Shown in pieces: positions 10,511 to 21,354 of a DNA stretch of 42,588 bases. Below the pieces are notes generated by a model. The model was given only the letters and a program-made list of their open reading frames with translations. It did not search any database and had not been told where the DNA came from. The position numbers were made by a program, and so were the translations under genes. Each line of letters starts with the position of its first letter. Positions within the stretch are counted from its first letter, which is position 1. The DNA comes from Lingula anatina (taxonomy: Eukaryota; Brachiopoda; Lingulata; Lingulida; Lingulidae). The stretch spans positions 156,566-199,153 of the forward strand of contig NW_019775590.1 in NCBI RefSeq assembly GCF_001039355.2, given 5' to 3'.

Positions 10511-12189
10511 CTATGTACCCGTATCAGCAAAGGTTACGAGGCAAGTAAGTAGGCCGTACAGGTTTGGTACCTCATAACGCATTGCACAGTGCCACCGATG
10601 CTCGGAATGTACACCCACGAGGCCATGGCGTTGATTACACTCCAGTCATTGTCACCAATAGCAACGATACATATGATAATTCCTGAAATTGGGAGAAACA
10701 GGTATTTATAGTATATACAGAAGGGAAAACGTGCAGAATAAAATCAATTAAAGTACATTAATTACTGGCCACCCGGCTTCCTCGAATCTTTTAATGGGTT
10801 AATGTTAACCGACAGCATTCGTTTTAGCCAATAGACACTCTGCCTTTGGAGTAGCGGTAGTACGCACCTTTCTTTTTCAAAAGCGTGGCCAAGGGTCTTG
10901 GGTCATCCCCATAAGTATAGTACCCATCAGTCATTATCCAGACTAGGCGATTGCCAGAGATGTCACCAAGTTGAATATAACAATGTACCAAGGCATGGTA
11001 TATATTCGTCAGACCACCTGTTAATGAAGTGAAACTGTTTCAATCTTTCTGCCTCGATTTTTAGGAACAATTAATATTGAATTTTGTCGCTCACACTTAA
11101 TTCCCTCCCCAAATATGAAAAAGGTCGAACTAGATACGATGATCAATTTTTTTCTATCTAAAGAAAAAAATTGCAGAAACCACGACTGCCATCTTGGATT
11201 CTGTGCGTGTCTATGGTTACATACATCCAAGTAAACATTTGCCTTTTCCACATCATGGCAATTTTGTCCAGCAGTCTTTGGTCTTACAAATAATGTACAA
11301 GTTAGGTCTGTGTATAAAAGGGCCACTAAATCCCTTAAATAAAGCCCCTTTTCGAGATATGCCGCTCACCCATGAACGCGCATCTGTGTGTGACTGTGCA
11401 CTTGCGTCCATACGAGTGCGTGCATATTATGACCTGTGGCCTTATGTCCCACACGGGACGAAGAGCATTGATGATGATATTATGACCTGCAATGATATTT
11501 GCACAATAGTGGGGCCTACCTTCTTTCAGCACAGCAGCAATAGCCGCATCATTGGCAGAGTAGTTTTCATGGTAACCCAGAGGAAAGATGAGCCTTGCCC
11601 TGGTAGAGAAACGTACGTACCAGAGCGATCCTATGTTTTCCAGGGACTATGCTATTCGGAGTGGGGGTGTTGTTGATAATTGCAAGGATATTCTGAAGCA
11701 AGACTTATTTAAAGATAAATCAAATGTTTTGCTTTGCGTTGCACAAATGTGTAAAAAAAAAAAAAAGAAAAAAACACGTATATGTATCGTTGTTTTTGTA
11801 CTGTCTATATATCTAGCAATCAATATATCTATATATCTATCTATCTAACATGGTTATTCAAAACAGATTTGTTTTCTAATTTAATGTTAGTAACTGGATT
11901 ATAATTATAAAGATACAGAAATATGTGCTCTCAAATTCCCCAGCAAACTACAAGCTAAATTGTTTATTATAGTGGAGCCAGTTTATCCTACCCTGGTCGA
12001 TGACTTGGAGCAAGACCATTCAGAGCTGCTTATGCTGTCGCTGCTGTCCAAAGCAAACACCACATTCCAGTAGGGTGGAGCACCGCCCATCAGAGCTTGT
12101 ATGACTTGGTGAGGCGTGAGAGCCTCAGAGCCCAGACCATTGAAGGCGATTCCAACAGCAACCAGCAGAACCAGAGCGGCTAACTTCAT
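10511..12189 (-). pseudogene. vWA-3, frameshifted copy of vWA-2
   Basis: Exon equivalents: 11992-12189, 11520-11692, 10868-11017 and 10511-10682, all with GT-AG borders still present. Exon 1 is intact (signal peptide, DSSDS MIDAS). Exon 2 has a 4 bp tandem insertion at 11611-11618 (ACGTACGT where the other copies have a single ACGT or GCGT), which shifts the frame right after ALVR and leads to an early stop. Exon 3 is open in itself. Exon 4 lacks one base at the end (CTATGTACCC at 10511 against CTATGGTACCC in the complement of vWA-2), which removes the normal stop. The TATA box has also changed to TTTAAGTA. Two independent frame breaks argue for a true pseudogene over a sequencing error, although either could be checked by reads. 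An in-frame upstream ATG (12256-12258) would add 23 residues and is probably not used. Confidence 0.82.
11424..11489. repeat. 13 bp direct repeat around a 40 bp insertion
   Basis: ATATTATGACCTG occurs at 11424-11436 and 11477-11489. vWA-2 has only one copy (as GGTCATATAATG in the other orientation, near 7263). The 40 bp between is absent from vWA-2. It lies in intron 2 of vWA-3 and may be a small insertion with target duplication or a filler event. Confidence 0.6.
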
Positions 12190-12279
12190 CTTCAGCGACG
12201 GCAAGAACTTGGTGGACGTGGAGATGATAGAGGAGCAGCTACCTCGAATTTTTGACATAGAGACAGACGTACAAACAAA

Positions 12280-12287
12280 TACTTAAA
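12280..12287 (-). promoter_or_regulatory. Degraded TATA box of vWA-3
   Basis: On the minus strand this reads TTTAAGTA, aligned with TATAAGTA of vWA-2. Loss of the second base of TATA would weaken TBP binding. It fits the pseudogene status of vWA-3. Confidence 0.55.
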
Positions 12288-12837
12288 GGAAAAAGCAACC
12301 TGCACTTACTCACACAGGTTGCATTCATTATATTTTATTTCCGTCTATGGACCAATCGGCTTACCTCACTCTGAATGTTATTTTCACACATTTCTTTTTA
12401 GTGCAAATACGTGCTTCTATGGCTTACTTTAACCTTGATAACGACATTGTAACAGTTAATACGAGAAAATTATAATAGGGATTCTTTACGACGTGGACAT
12501 ACATTTGTATTGCTAAGTTAACATTGCTCCCATTGACACCTGTTCCCTAGATACATAGAAAGAAAAGAAAGCATGCTATTTGAATTGTAGTTGAATACTC
12601 CACTTTAAAATGTATAAAACACTCACAGATTATTTATCATAGCATTATCACATTACATAATCAGGTTAATAAAAATTGCGCGATACGAAAGCCTAGTGCA
12701 ATATAAACTGAATCTATCAAAAGACATTTACGAAGTTCGTACAAGAAAATTAAAGGGCGATGCCAATTTTTGCACCAAGGATTTGGAAAGAACGACATGA
12801 AAACAAAATTTGAAAAGCGTTTTAATCACACACATTC

Positions 12838-12873
<36 letters not shown>

Positions 12874-12889
12874 GTTATTATTATTATTT
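12838..12889. repeat. (ATT)n microsatellite
   Basis: An ATT run with one G interruption. It lies at the same place in the U1 flank as the ATT runs near 18.0, 22.8, 24.8, 29.1, 31.1 and 37.5 kb. Confidence 0.9.
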
Positions 12890-14400
12890 CACATATAATC
12901 ACACATAGCAGCCCAATACCACCAAGTTGGAAGTAAGAAATCTAAACATCTTGTTCTTTAGCTATCTCATAGCTCTCCACATCTTATTTTTTTCTGCAAA
13001 CTTATGCACATGTAAGCGCATGTTGATGTAACATTGTCCTGAATTAAACATAAGCACATCAGAAAATAGTCGGAATTACTAAAATATATGCATTTTATAT
13101 TGCATGCCATGCATATAAAATGACTCTTGTTGTCGTTTTTTTAAATGGTAAACAGCAACCAAAGTCATTTAATTTCTATTAGAAGCCCTGGATGCCCATA
13201 TAAAAACACGTATTACTATGTGAATTTCGAATGCCATGTATTAAAGCGCGAACAAAATATTCTGTCTCCAAAGATTAAAGACCATTTTCGGGAAGGGTGT
13301 ATATTACACTAGATCGAATTGGGAATAGTTATGCCCTTTGTGGCCCGTGCAAGATACCTGGTAACAAAAACGGGTTGTCATCTTTGAAAGTCTAACAAAA
13401 TACATGTATTCCTATGTGTTGGATTACAATGGGGATGCTTTCACGTAATACAGTAGAAGATGGATTTGTCTTTTTACAACAAACAATTTTGTGTTTCCAA
13501 ACAATGCTGTGTATTTTCAACTTTTTAATTCCTAGACGAAAATGACACTAAAACATCTGGGACACAGACTTATCAGTCTGTTTTGTAGTCTGTTATTTCA
13601 GGTATCGTTTACAGCACACGCACTAGAGAAAAACAAAAACGATCTTTGTTGAAAATTTTGATGGGTAAAGAAAACGGTTTGTTGTGCATTAAAGTCGTTT
13701 CCGTTTTGAATTTCTGTACAATGTATTATCTCCCAAACACGTGAACTATACAAATAATTCAATTTCGGGATTAAAATATATATATACAGCACTCTCTGCT
13801 TTTCATAAAATGACAATATGTGAGGAAACCCCTGTCATCTGAGTTTGCAATCACAGATGATTAGAAAAAATCCTGTTCTGTCTCCTTCAGACACGCACGA
13901 CAGCGAAAACACAGCCAGCTTGAAGTCTCGCTTCCCCATTCAGTCAGATACGGCCAAGGGAGCTGGCGTAAATAGTTGAAATTTCCATTGATGGCGTAAT
14001 GACCCGGTCACTTGAATATTAATTGAGATTCATTCAATAAGCTATATCCGACCATATTCCCACTTTTTGGTGTGTAACTCACGAAAATGGATTATATGTC
14101 ATCGCTGTGTTACCGCCGTTTCACGATCGCAGCGTTTTTTCCCAACTGTGTGAAGTTAAGTTTACTCTTCCCTGATAATTTTTATATGCCATGATATCAC
14201 CACTGGAGGTAAACACACACTTAAAATGACCATAACAATACCCATAGCCGAGACTCACAGGAATCTCGGTCATGGCACCTTTTTCAGCATAAAATATGAG
14301 GCACGATAGCTATGTCGGGTATTATGTTAATGGTACTGGTAGTGTTCATTAAAGCAATGAGATACATAATGCTGAGACCCAGTTAATTATTAGCTATTGT
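12890..14400. other. Intergenic region between vWA-3 and vWA-4
   Basis: No gene is supported. Up to about 13280 it is a strongly diverged U1 flank: CTGAATTAAACATAAGCACATCAG near 13033, AAGCCCTGGATGCCCATAT near 13183, GTGAATTTCGAATGCC near 13220. From about 13290 to 14150 I see no similarity to other parts of the window and only short chance frames. GATATCACCACTGGAGGTAAAC near 14190 resembles the start of the 3' flank block of vWA-5 and vWA-8 (ATATTACCACTGGAGG). Confidence 0.5.
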
Positions 14401-14405
14401 ATTGT

Positions 14406-14411
14406 TTTATT
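14406..14411 (-). other. Poly(A) signal of vWA-4
   Basis: AATAAA on the minus strand, in the context TTTGAATAAAACAAT, 293 bp beyond the stop. The context is the same as at the 3' end of vWA-1 and vWA-5. Confidence 0.7.
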
Positions 14412-14703
14412 CAAATTGCAAAATGCACACTGGGGTAGACTAAATTATATTGGAATATGATATAATTAAAATTTTGCAATAGGTTGATTTACTTCTTATG
14501 GTCTCAAATTGAAAATTAAAAAAATGAACATTTAGAATTTCTAGATTTAGCTCTGAATACATAAATTCATCTGTAAAGTCATTATTAATAAATTCGCGGC
14601 ATGTTATACACAGTGTCAAATACGAAGTAACGGGGACAAACTTTTTGCAGCTTTACTCCAGTCTGCAGATTTGGAGAACAGTGTGGGCGACTGGGAGTTT
14701 CGG

Positions 14704-17276
14704 CTATGGTACCACTGTCAGCAAAGGATACGAGGCAAGAAAGTAGGCCTTACAGGTTTGGTAAATAAGGACGCATCTTACATAAATAAAGTAGCCACTG
14801 CTAGTTTTGACCCAAATCCACGAGGCAATGGCGTTGATCACAGTCCAGTTGACGTTGTCACCAATAACAACAACACAAATGATAATTCCTGAAATAGGGA
14901 CGAATATACAGGGCATGCTGCTTAAAGAAAAAACCATAAAGAACAGATTAAAAACAAGCAATCTTAAAAGCATTTAAATATCCTTTGTCCCAACCGCGTT
15001 GCATCTTTACTGTTAAATGATTCTATTCGCTTTTTGAAATGAGGCATAATGAACTTGAAGTAGTGCCAGCATGCACATACCTTTTTTCTTCATAACTGCT
15101 GCCGTGGGCCTCGGGTCTCCCCCCTTATTATACTGCCCATCAGTCATTATCCAGACTAGGCGTTTGCCAAGGGATCCAAGCTCACCATCACACAACACCA
15201 GCGCCTTGTATAGATTCGTCCAATAACCTGTGGGCATAATGAAAAGTATGGGTACAAGATACATGATGTATGGACTCACAGATATTCGCTTAGCCTTATC
15301 ATACTAACAGGATCGATGTATCTCAGTGGGTAATCTCGCAATCAATATAACCCGCTTAAGCCTCGGTCACAACCGGCCGCACGAGCTCTTACGGGGTGTT
15401 TGAGTCCAAATTTTGCGCATAATCTCACGTCCCACGAAAGGCCTTCTTACGCAATTTCGACTTCACAGACAGCCCGTAAGCACATACATGTACGGAGAAA
15501 TAGCCTGCGAACAGCGAAGCCGCAAGCATAACTTGCTCCCCTCGCACGGGATTAGCAAGAGAAACGCGCGTGGTGCGAGACGCACGTCGCAAGCAAAACT
15601 AACGAACAAAGTCGAGAGCACACCGTAAATGCGTCGCACATGCGTCACCCCCACGCCTGGTGTATAAAAGGCGTGCTAACGACGCAAGTTCGTGTCTATA
15701 CAATGAACCTCGACTGTGTAACATATATTGTACAACAATTTTCAAATATTTCGAATTTTTGCTCAATTTAGTTTCTAATGTGCCTCCAAAAGGCAAGAGA
15801 AAGAAGCTTAGATAGCAAACAAAAGAGAGGAGGAAGAAGAAAGAAGAGGAGAACGGGAAGCCAAACTGACTTACGCCACCAGTACGTCATCAAAAAGTGT
15901 GAGGCAAGTGTGAAGCAAAACTGACGTAAAAGGGTACTACTTTTGCCGTGCACTGCATTTCCTTCTTAAGTGGTGAGTGTGCCACGCGCGCAGGGAGCAA
16001 CACAAACTCAAGGAATGGGTGCAATTTCCACGGCCATCGCTCCTTGCAATTAGCGTCCCTGTTTGAAAGGACAACTCATGTAGCCCTTGCAACTCGTAAG
16101 GCAGACTATTTTCTACATCTGCGACCTCCACGGCCTCCGAACCCCAAAAATCGCAGGGGACGTACGATCCTGTAATTCGTGCGTTCGGTTGTGACCGAGG
16201 CTTTAATTGTCTGGCACGCAAAGCAACATGGGCAAAATCATGGACCACAAAGGTTTCCCACAAGTACCTTTAAGTTACAAGGGGCGTGCCGCTTTCATTG
16301 AATGCAATTTAGCGTGGATCCCCAAGGAGTTTGAAAGATCCATTTATAGTACGACGAGTTGTGCGAACGCTCCCAGATAGTAGCAGTGGAGCTGTGTGCA
16401 TCATGTGTCTGTGTGAAGAGACATCTGTGTGATTGATCTTCGCATGTATATGGATTTAATTACTCGCGCGTGTGTGTGTGTGTGTGAGAGAGAGAAAGAT
16501 TGTAACAAGTTCACTTGTTATTGCAACCTTACCAACTTTCTCCACGGCGGCAATAGCGGCATCATTGGCAGGGAAGAACGGGTGGGTTCCCATACTGAAG
16601 ATGACCTGTGTCGGTGTCGTGCTAGAGAATCGTACCAAACCAATCTTGTGTTTAAATATGCTTACACTATTAGGGGCAGGGGTACTGTTGATGATGGCTA
16701 GGATGTTCTGAAATAAATATATATTCGAAGTTTAAACTAAATGTTTGTTTGTTATGAGTTTACAAAAATCTCAGAAGGAAACGTTGCACAATGTAGATAA
16801 TTAAAAATATTTGGTTTTAATGATCACTTTCCTAAAAGACATACTTCACAGGAAAACTAATTTTCCTGAAGTTATTATCAAAAATCACATTGTCTTGTTT
16901 ACAAATGCTAACATGTAAAAAAAAAATCCATGGTTTCTTTCTAATCAACGTGACTTTATACATACAGAATAGTGGACAGAAAATATATTTAAAAAATACA
17001 CATAAAAGTTTCCAAGCAAAATGCTGACTTATTTGTTAATAAAGTCTTTGCAAAATGATCAAAGGTAGTCTCTCTGACCCTGGTCGATGACTTTGAGCAC
17101 GACCACTCAGAATCGCTAATGCTGCCGCTGCTGTCCAATGCAAAACAAACTTTCCAGTAGGGAGGAGCGCCGCCCATCAGAGCTTGGATGACTTGGTGAG
17201 GTGAGAGAGCCTCGGAGCCTAAACTAGTGAAGGCGATTCCAACAGCAACCAGCAGAACCAGCGCAGCTAACTTCAT
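14704..17276 (-). CDS. vWA-4, secreted single-vWA-domain protein
   Basis: Minus-strand exons 17079-17276, 16533-16707, 15081-15227 and 14704-14888 total 705 bp and encode 234 residues; phases 0, 1 and 1. The signal peptide is MKLAALVLLVAVGIAF. MIDAS residues are DSSGS, T in GYWTN and D in WIMTDG. IIICVVVIGDNVNWTVI closes the vWA core. Two features set it apart. Exon 2 has two extra codons (VRFSSTTPTQVIF where others have VRFSTWAQLIF). Exon 4 has a divergent segment, WIWVKTSSGYFIYVRCVLIYQTC, ending in the short tail YFLASYPLLTVVP shared with vWA-2. The intron 1 donor is GTCAGA, weaker than the GTAAGA or GTAAAA of its relatives. Intron 2 (1305 bp) is enlarged by a TIR element. No frame break is visible. 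Confidence 0.83.
15360..16202. mobile_element. Non-autonomous TIR element, possibly piggyBac-like
   Basis: The left end GCCTCGGTCACAACCGGCCG and the right end, complement GCCTCGGTCACAACCGAACG, are inverted copies over about 24 bp. TTAA lies directly outside the left end and one base outside the right end, which would fit a TTAA-specific piggyBac-type target. The 843 bp interior has only short frames and no transposase motif I recognise, and it is more GC-rich than its surroundings. It sits in intron 2 of vWA-4 and is absent from intron 2 of the paralogs. The superfamily call is an inference from TTAA only. Confidence 0.65.
16465..16491. repeat. (GT)n microsatellite in intron 2 of vWA-4
   Basis: A short GT run followed by a GA run, a few dozen bases from the exon 2 donor. 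Longer GT runs occupy the same place in vWA-5 (21325-21362), vWA-6 (24407-24460) and vWA-7 (27710-27746), so it is an inherited feature of this intron. Confidence 0.8.
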
Positions 17277-17365
17277 CTTCAGTGACGGCAGGAACTTGGT
17301 CCACGTGGAGATAATAGAAGAGAGCTACCTCGGTTCTTTTACAGAAAGACGGAAATCCAAACAGA

Positions 17366-17445
17366 TATTTATACAGAACAGTAACTTGCAATTACTCAGA
17401 CAAATTGCAGTCACAGTGAATTATTTCCGTGTATGGGCCAATCAC
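17366..17445 (-). promoter_or_regulatory. Core promoter of vWA-4
   Basis: TATAAATA on the minus strand at 17366-17373, 90 bp before the ATG, with GGATTTCCGTCTTTCTG downstream. Upstream lie GCAATTTGTCTGAGTAATTG and the block containing ATTGGCCCATACACGG (about 17431-17446). The layout is the same as in vWA-1. Confidence 0.75.
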
Positions 17446-17844
17446 TCTGAGTGTTATTTTCAAACGTAACTTATTTCCGCAAAAGTACCTGTTTTCATGA
17501 CCCACTTTAACTTCGAGGACCACGTGATAGCAGTTTGTACACGGCAATGATCAGGTACTCCTAAGACATTAATCATTTGTCTAGGTAAACATTGCCTTTT
17601 TGACATTTATCACACAGATTCGTGGAAAGAATGCGAATATGAATTGCAATTGGATACTTTACTTTAAAAGGTATTGCATAATCAGAAGATTATGAACTAT
17701 TGCGTGAAACGAGAAACTTGTGGAATGTTTGCTCTCGAATGAAAAAGTATTTAGACGTTAATACTTGGAAGGAAACATACATAAGTGATCAATGATATTC
17801 CCTGAATAAAGGAAGCATGGAGGAAGGAAGGGGCGCCTTGTGCA

Positions 17845-17845
<1 letters not shown>

Positions 17846-17924
<79 letters not shown>
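17846..17924. repeat. 79 bp homopolymer A tract
   Basis: A pure A run followed by GAAAAA. In the other U1 copies the same site, after GGGGCGCCTTG, holds (AAAT)n (22699-22735 and 24661-24704) or only a short A-rich remnant. It is therefore a replaced microsatellite and not the tail of an inserted retroelement. Frames made of poly-Phe across it are artefacts. Confidence 0.85.
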
Positions 17925-17932
<8 letters not shown>

Positions 17933-18012
17933 TCTCCAACACGCAAATTAGAAAAAGTAGACGTTTTTTAAAACTTTCATGAAAATATTACTGACAACAG
18001 TGGCGTGCTCGG

Positions 18013-18016
<4 letters not shown>

Positions 18017-18072
<56 letters not shown>
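18017..18072. repeat. (ATT)n microsatellite
   Basis: An ATT run in U1, at the same relative position as at 12838, 22827, 24797, 29148, 31142 and 37517. The poly-Leu or poly-Ile frames here are not genes. Confidence 0.9.
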
Positions 18073-18690
18073 GATATTATTACTTTTTTATTTTTATTAT
18101 TATTACACAAAGCTGTGGAGTTGGAAAAAAGGAACTCCTTTTTCGGCCATCTTTCTCTCCATCATATTTAGTTTGCACACGAAGCACGAAGTTAAGAACA
18201 CGTTGCTGAAACAGTGTTCTGAATAAAACATAAACATGTATCAGAAAATAGCTGGTATTGAAAGAAAATATACATATAATTGCATATATATACATAAATT
18301 ATTTGTCGTTTTCCCAGGCAGTAAACAACCACCGACATCCCTTTATATCTTTCACAAGCCCTGGGTGTGCATATGAAAACATTTGAACTTCTAATACTAA
18401 ATCATTGCCTGGGTTTTCCGTCCACAAGTAATGCAATAGAGTGATGATCATGTTTTGTAAAATTATTATGCAAATAGTAAATAATTGTGCTAGGTGAAGG
18501 GTAACACGTTATGTTAAATTCCATTGAGAAATGCTATGCTCCAAAAGGGTTTGAACACGCATAAGAATGAATGCCACAAGGTCGTTCTCATATCATAAAT
18601 GTTGGCCCATGACCTCTATCAAGTCAAGAAGAGGAATTTGATGGTATGATGGTACTTGTATATATTTACATCGCAAAACATTCAAAACAA

Positions 18691-18798
18691 ATAATTACTG
18701 GAAAACTCTTTAATTGGTAAACTGAACTTCTTACACGTTTAAGGTATAATCCAATGATCTATGACAAGGACTAAAATGGTGTATGAAAAAAAGAATGA

Positions 18799-18844
<46 letters not shown>

Positions 18845-19660
18845 GTGTTGTGGCGTTTTAATTCTCCTGAGAAATCCCTACATATCCATGGTCGCGGTTT
18901 TTAATTTTGCAGACATATCTTTAATCCACTCATATCTTTGATTCAATATTTTAAGATCTCACTCATTTTGCACACGCTGCACTCAGGCAACCACAAGTTG
19001 AAGGAATGGTGTCCTGAATTAAACAAGATTTTACGCTGCCATTTTCCTATAGAGTGCATGGACTATCATGTAGATCTGCTGGGTGTAATGCAGAGACTCC
19101 GCCGTTTTTTCCTTTATTACAAGGACGTCCTCAGGAAACTAGCATTACGTAGTATACAGTCGACACTGCTAGCCGCATTGCCGTCGTTACTTAGCAGTCG
19201 ACACGGAATCCACATGTGTGTGACAGAGTATCCCCTATGATAGAGTCAGCTTCCCTTTAATTTATACAAATAAGCCTCGCCCTAGATATCGACCCACTTA
19301 GGTCAGACAAGCCCTAAACAAAATAACTATATGGAAGGCGGACCTTCTTTTACACGGACACTTAGTTTAGTTACAACGGGCCCTGGCGGAGATTCCGTGC
19401 CGACTGTCACGTGACGATTGCAATAAAGCGACGATATAAACGTTACGAATAAAACAAAAGGCAGATCATGAATTAATTTTAGTAGAGAAACTCTCCTATG
19501 ATTTCGTGAAATAAACATTTATAAATTAAGGTACGCATTTTACAAAGCATATAGAAAGCTGTTGAATATATATAACAGGCTTCAATGAAAGAAATCATGA
19601 TATTACCACTGGAGGGTAACCCACACTTAAAAGGTCGGATGAAAGGTGAAATTCACTGGT
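18691..19660 (-). repeat. U2 distal intergenic unit with hammerhead-like motif
   Basis: No gene. The unit begins TGGAAAACTCTTTAATTGGTAAAC (18700), passes an ATT run (18800-18844) and CCTACATATCCATGGTCG, then reaches 19095-19140. There the minus strand reads CTGAGGA, a UCCUU/AAGGA hairpin and AAAAACGGC, a degenerate hammerhead-like arrangement. It continues with GTCGACACGGAATCC (about 19197) and CTGTCACGTGACGATTGC (19404). Parallel copies lie at 25500-26500, 33930-34900 and, in part, 39585-39910. Confidence 0.65.
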
Positions 19661-19707
19661 AGTTTAAGTACAGTAATAGCAATAATAGTTATAAGCTCCT
19701 ATAGTGT

Positions 19708-19713
19708 TTTATT
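19708..19713 (-). other. Poly(A) signal of vWA-5
   Basis: AATAAA on the minus strand, 267 bp beyond the stop of vWA-5, in the conserved context TTTGAATAAAACAC. Just upstream on the same strand is the near-palindrome GTGTACACCAGTACACAC. Confidence 0.7.
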
Positions 19714-19979
19714 CAAATTGCTCAGTGTGTACTGGTGTACACTAAATTACATAGGGACAGAAGGAAGTTATACATGTGCAAATTTCTTGATTTACTGCTA
19801 ATGCTCTCAAATTGAAAAGTGACAGGTTTTGAACATGTTTCATTTCTATGTTTAACTCTGAAAACATAAATTCGTCAGTAAAGTCATAATAAATACATTC
19901 ACATCTTGTGATACTCAGTTCCAAATATCGTAGGAATTAACGGAAACAAACATTTGCAGCTGGACTCCTGTCTGCATAT

Positions 19980-21323
19980 TTAGGGAGCAGCCTTTGTAAC
20001 GGGAATTACTGTTGTTTGATTCACCCGTGGCAGTGTAGGATAATATATCAGTGACGCACGATAATAGGCCGCACAGGTGTGGTACCTCATAACGCATTTC
20101 ACCCAACGACGGAGGCTCGGGATATACACCCAAGAGGCAATGTCGTTGATCACAGTCCAGTTGACATTGTCGCCAACAGCCACGACGCAAATTATTATTC
20201 CTGAAATAATGACGAAGACGTGTATTCATGCAGCAGAAAAAATAATAAAGAACAGAATGCATTCAGAATAATGATAAAAATAAAGGCCCTTGTCCCAGTT
20301 TTCCCGATCTTAAATGTTTATAATGACAGCATTTGTTTAAGGTAGACAGCCTATATCCTTGATGTCTAGTTTTAAAATTACCTTTCCTTTTCATAACATT
20401 TGCCCTGGGCCTCGGGTCACCCCCATAATTATAGCCCCCATCAGTCATTATCCAGACTAGGCGTTTTCCAGAGGCACCGAGCTGAATACTACACAACGCC
20501 AAAGCATGATTTACATTCGTCAGACCACCTGCAAATAATGTGAACTTGTTTTTACTGTGTCTAAAAGACAGCCAAGTATAAAGATTGGATATAATCTCCT
20601 CAATGATTCTGCACAATTATTTGATAAATTGATAAAGAAGTCGAATTTTACATAACACTGTTTGTGTTTCAGTCTGTGTGCGTGTGCCTGATATACCTGT
20701 ACACATTTATGTGTGAGATAATACACTGTCACCCTCTCGCGATATATGCCATAACACCTCTCGCGTCTCGCGTCAGCGAGAGGTGTTCATGGCATATATC
20801 GCGAGAGGGTGACAGTGTATTATTTGACATGCATACCGAGAAAAAAAAACAGTCATTTCTTAAAACACCCCTAAACCCGAATAAAGTGACCCTATATCAC
20901 GCTCTAGAGATGTTATACGAAAAAAACTCGTCCACGTGCGTTAGTCATCTCCCGCCAAATTCTTACGTAATGTCTGACCAATTTGGTCAATTTTTGCTAA
21001 ATACTTGTCGTGGACGTTCAACTGGCCTGAAAGGCACTTAATCAACTGATTTAACCAAGATGTAGTCGTGAAATTCTAGACTAAATCGAGGTTAAATCCG
21101 AGTTTTCCGAGAGACGCTAAGCAGAAATGTCGAGTGAAGCGAGACATTTTTGGTAGCGGCTCGAGGTTGCCCTTGATCTTCACTGAAGCTTGGCTAATTG
21201 GCCAGGCTTCAGTGAGCATCATATCGCCACGGTCATATAACATCCCTAGGTATGTATATATATATGAAATCAATGCAAGGGCGTGGGTGCCAGTCTTATC
21301 TAACATAGGCGTGCCTGAGCGAA

Positions 21324-21354
<31 letters not shown>

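Larger units (their letters stand above)
9724..12645 (-). repeat. Right arm of a large inverted duplication
   Basis: Reverse complement of 6120-9251. The inner boundary is set where TTACAAGTGGTGTATAAAG (9731) matches the complement of the left-arm end near 9228-9247. The outer boundary is where similarity to the vWA-2 flank fades near 12645. Scattered substitutions and small indels separate the arms, so the duplication is not brand new. Confidence 0.85.
17447..18690 (-). repeat. U1 upstream flank of vWA-4
   Basis: No gene. This is the full-length form of the flank unit, closely matched at 22270-23515, 24478-25480, 28670-29760, 30660-31790 and 37060-38110. Landmarks in order: GGTATTGCATAATCAGAAGA (17670), TTAGACGTTAATACTTGGAAG (17751), an A or AAAT tract (17846), an ATT tract (18017), TTTGCACACGAAGCACGAAG (18171), CAACCACCGACATCCC (18327) and GTGCTAGGTGAAGGGT (18488). 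Confidence 0.75.

Noticed and set aside
11194-11676. 160-codon plus-strand frame
   Set aside because: It is antisense to exon 2 and intron 2 of vWA-3 and has no independent coding signal.
15463-16263. Several frames of 60-110 codons on both strands
   Set aside because: They fall inside the GC-rich TIR element, overlap one another and carry no motif I recognise.
17751-17946. Poly-Phe frames
   Set aside because: They are the 79 bp A tract read on the minus strand.
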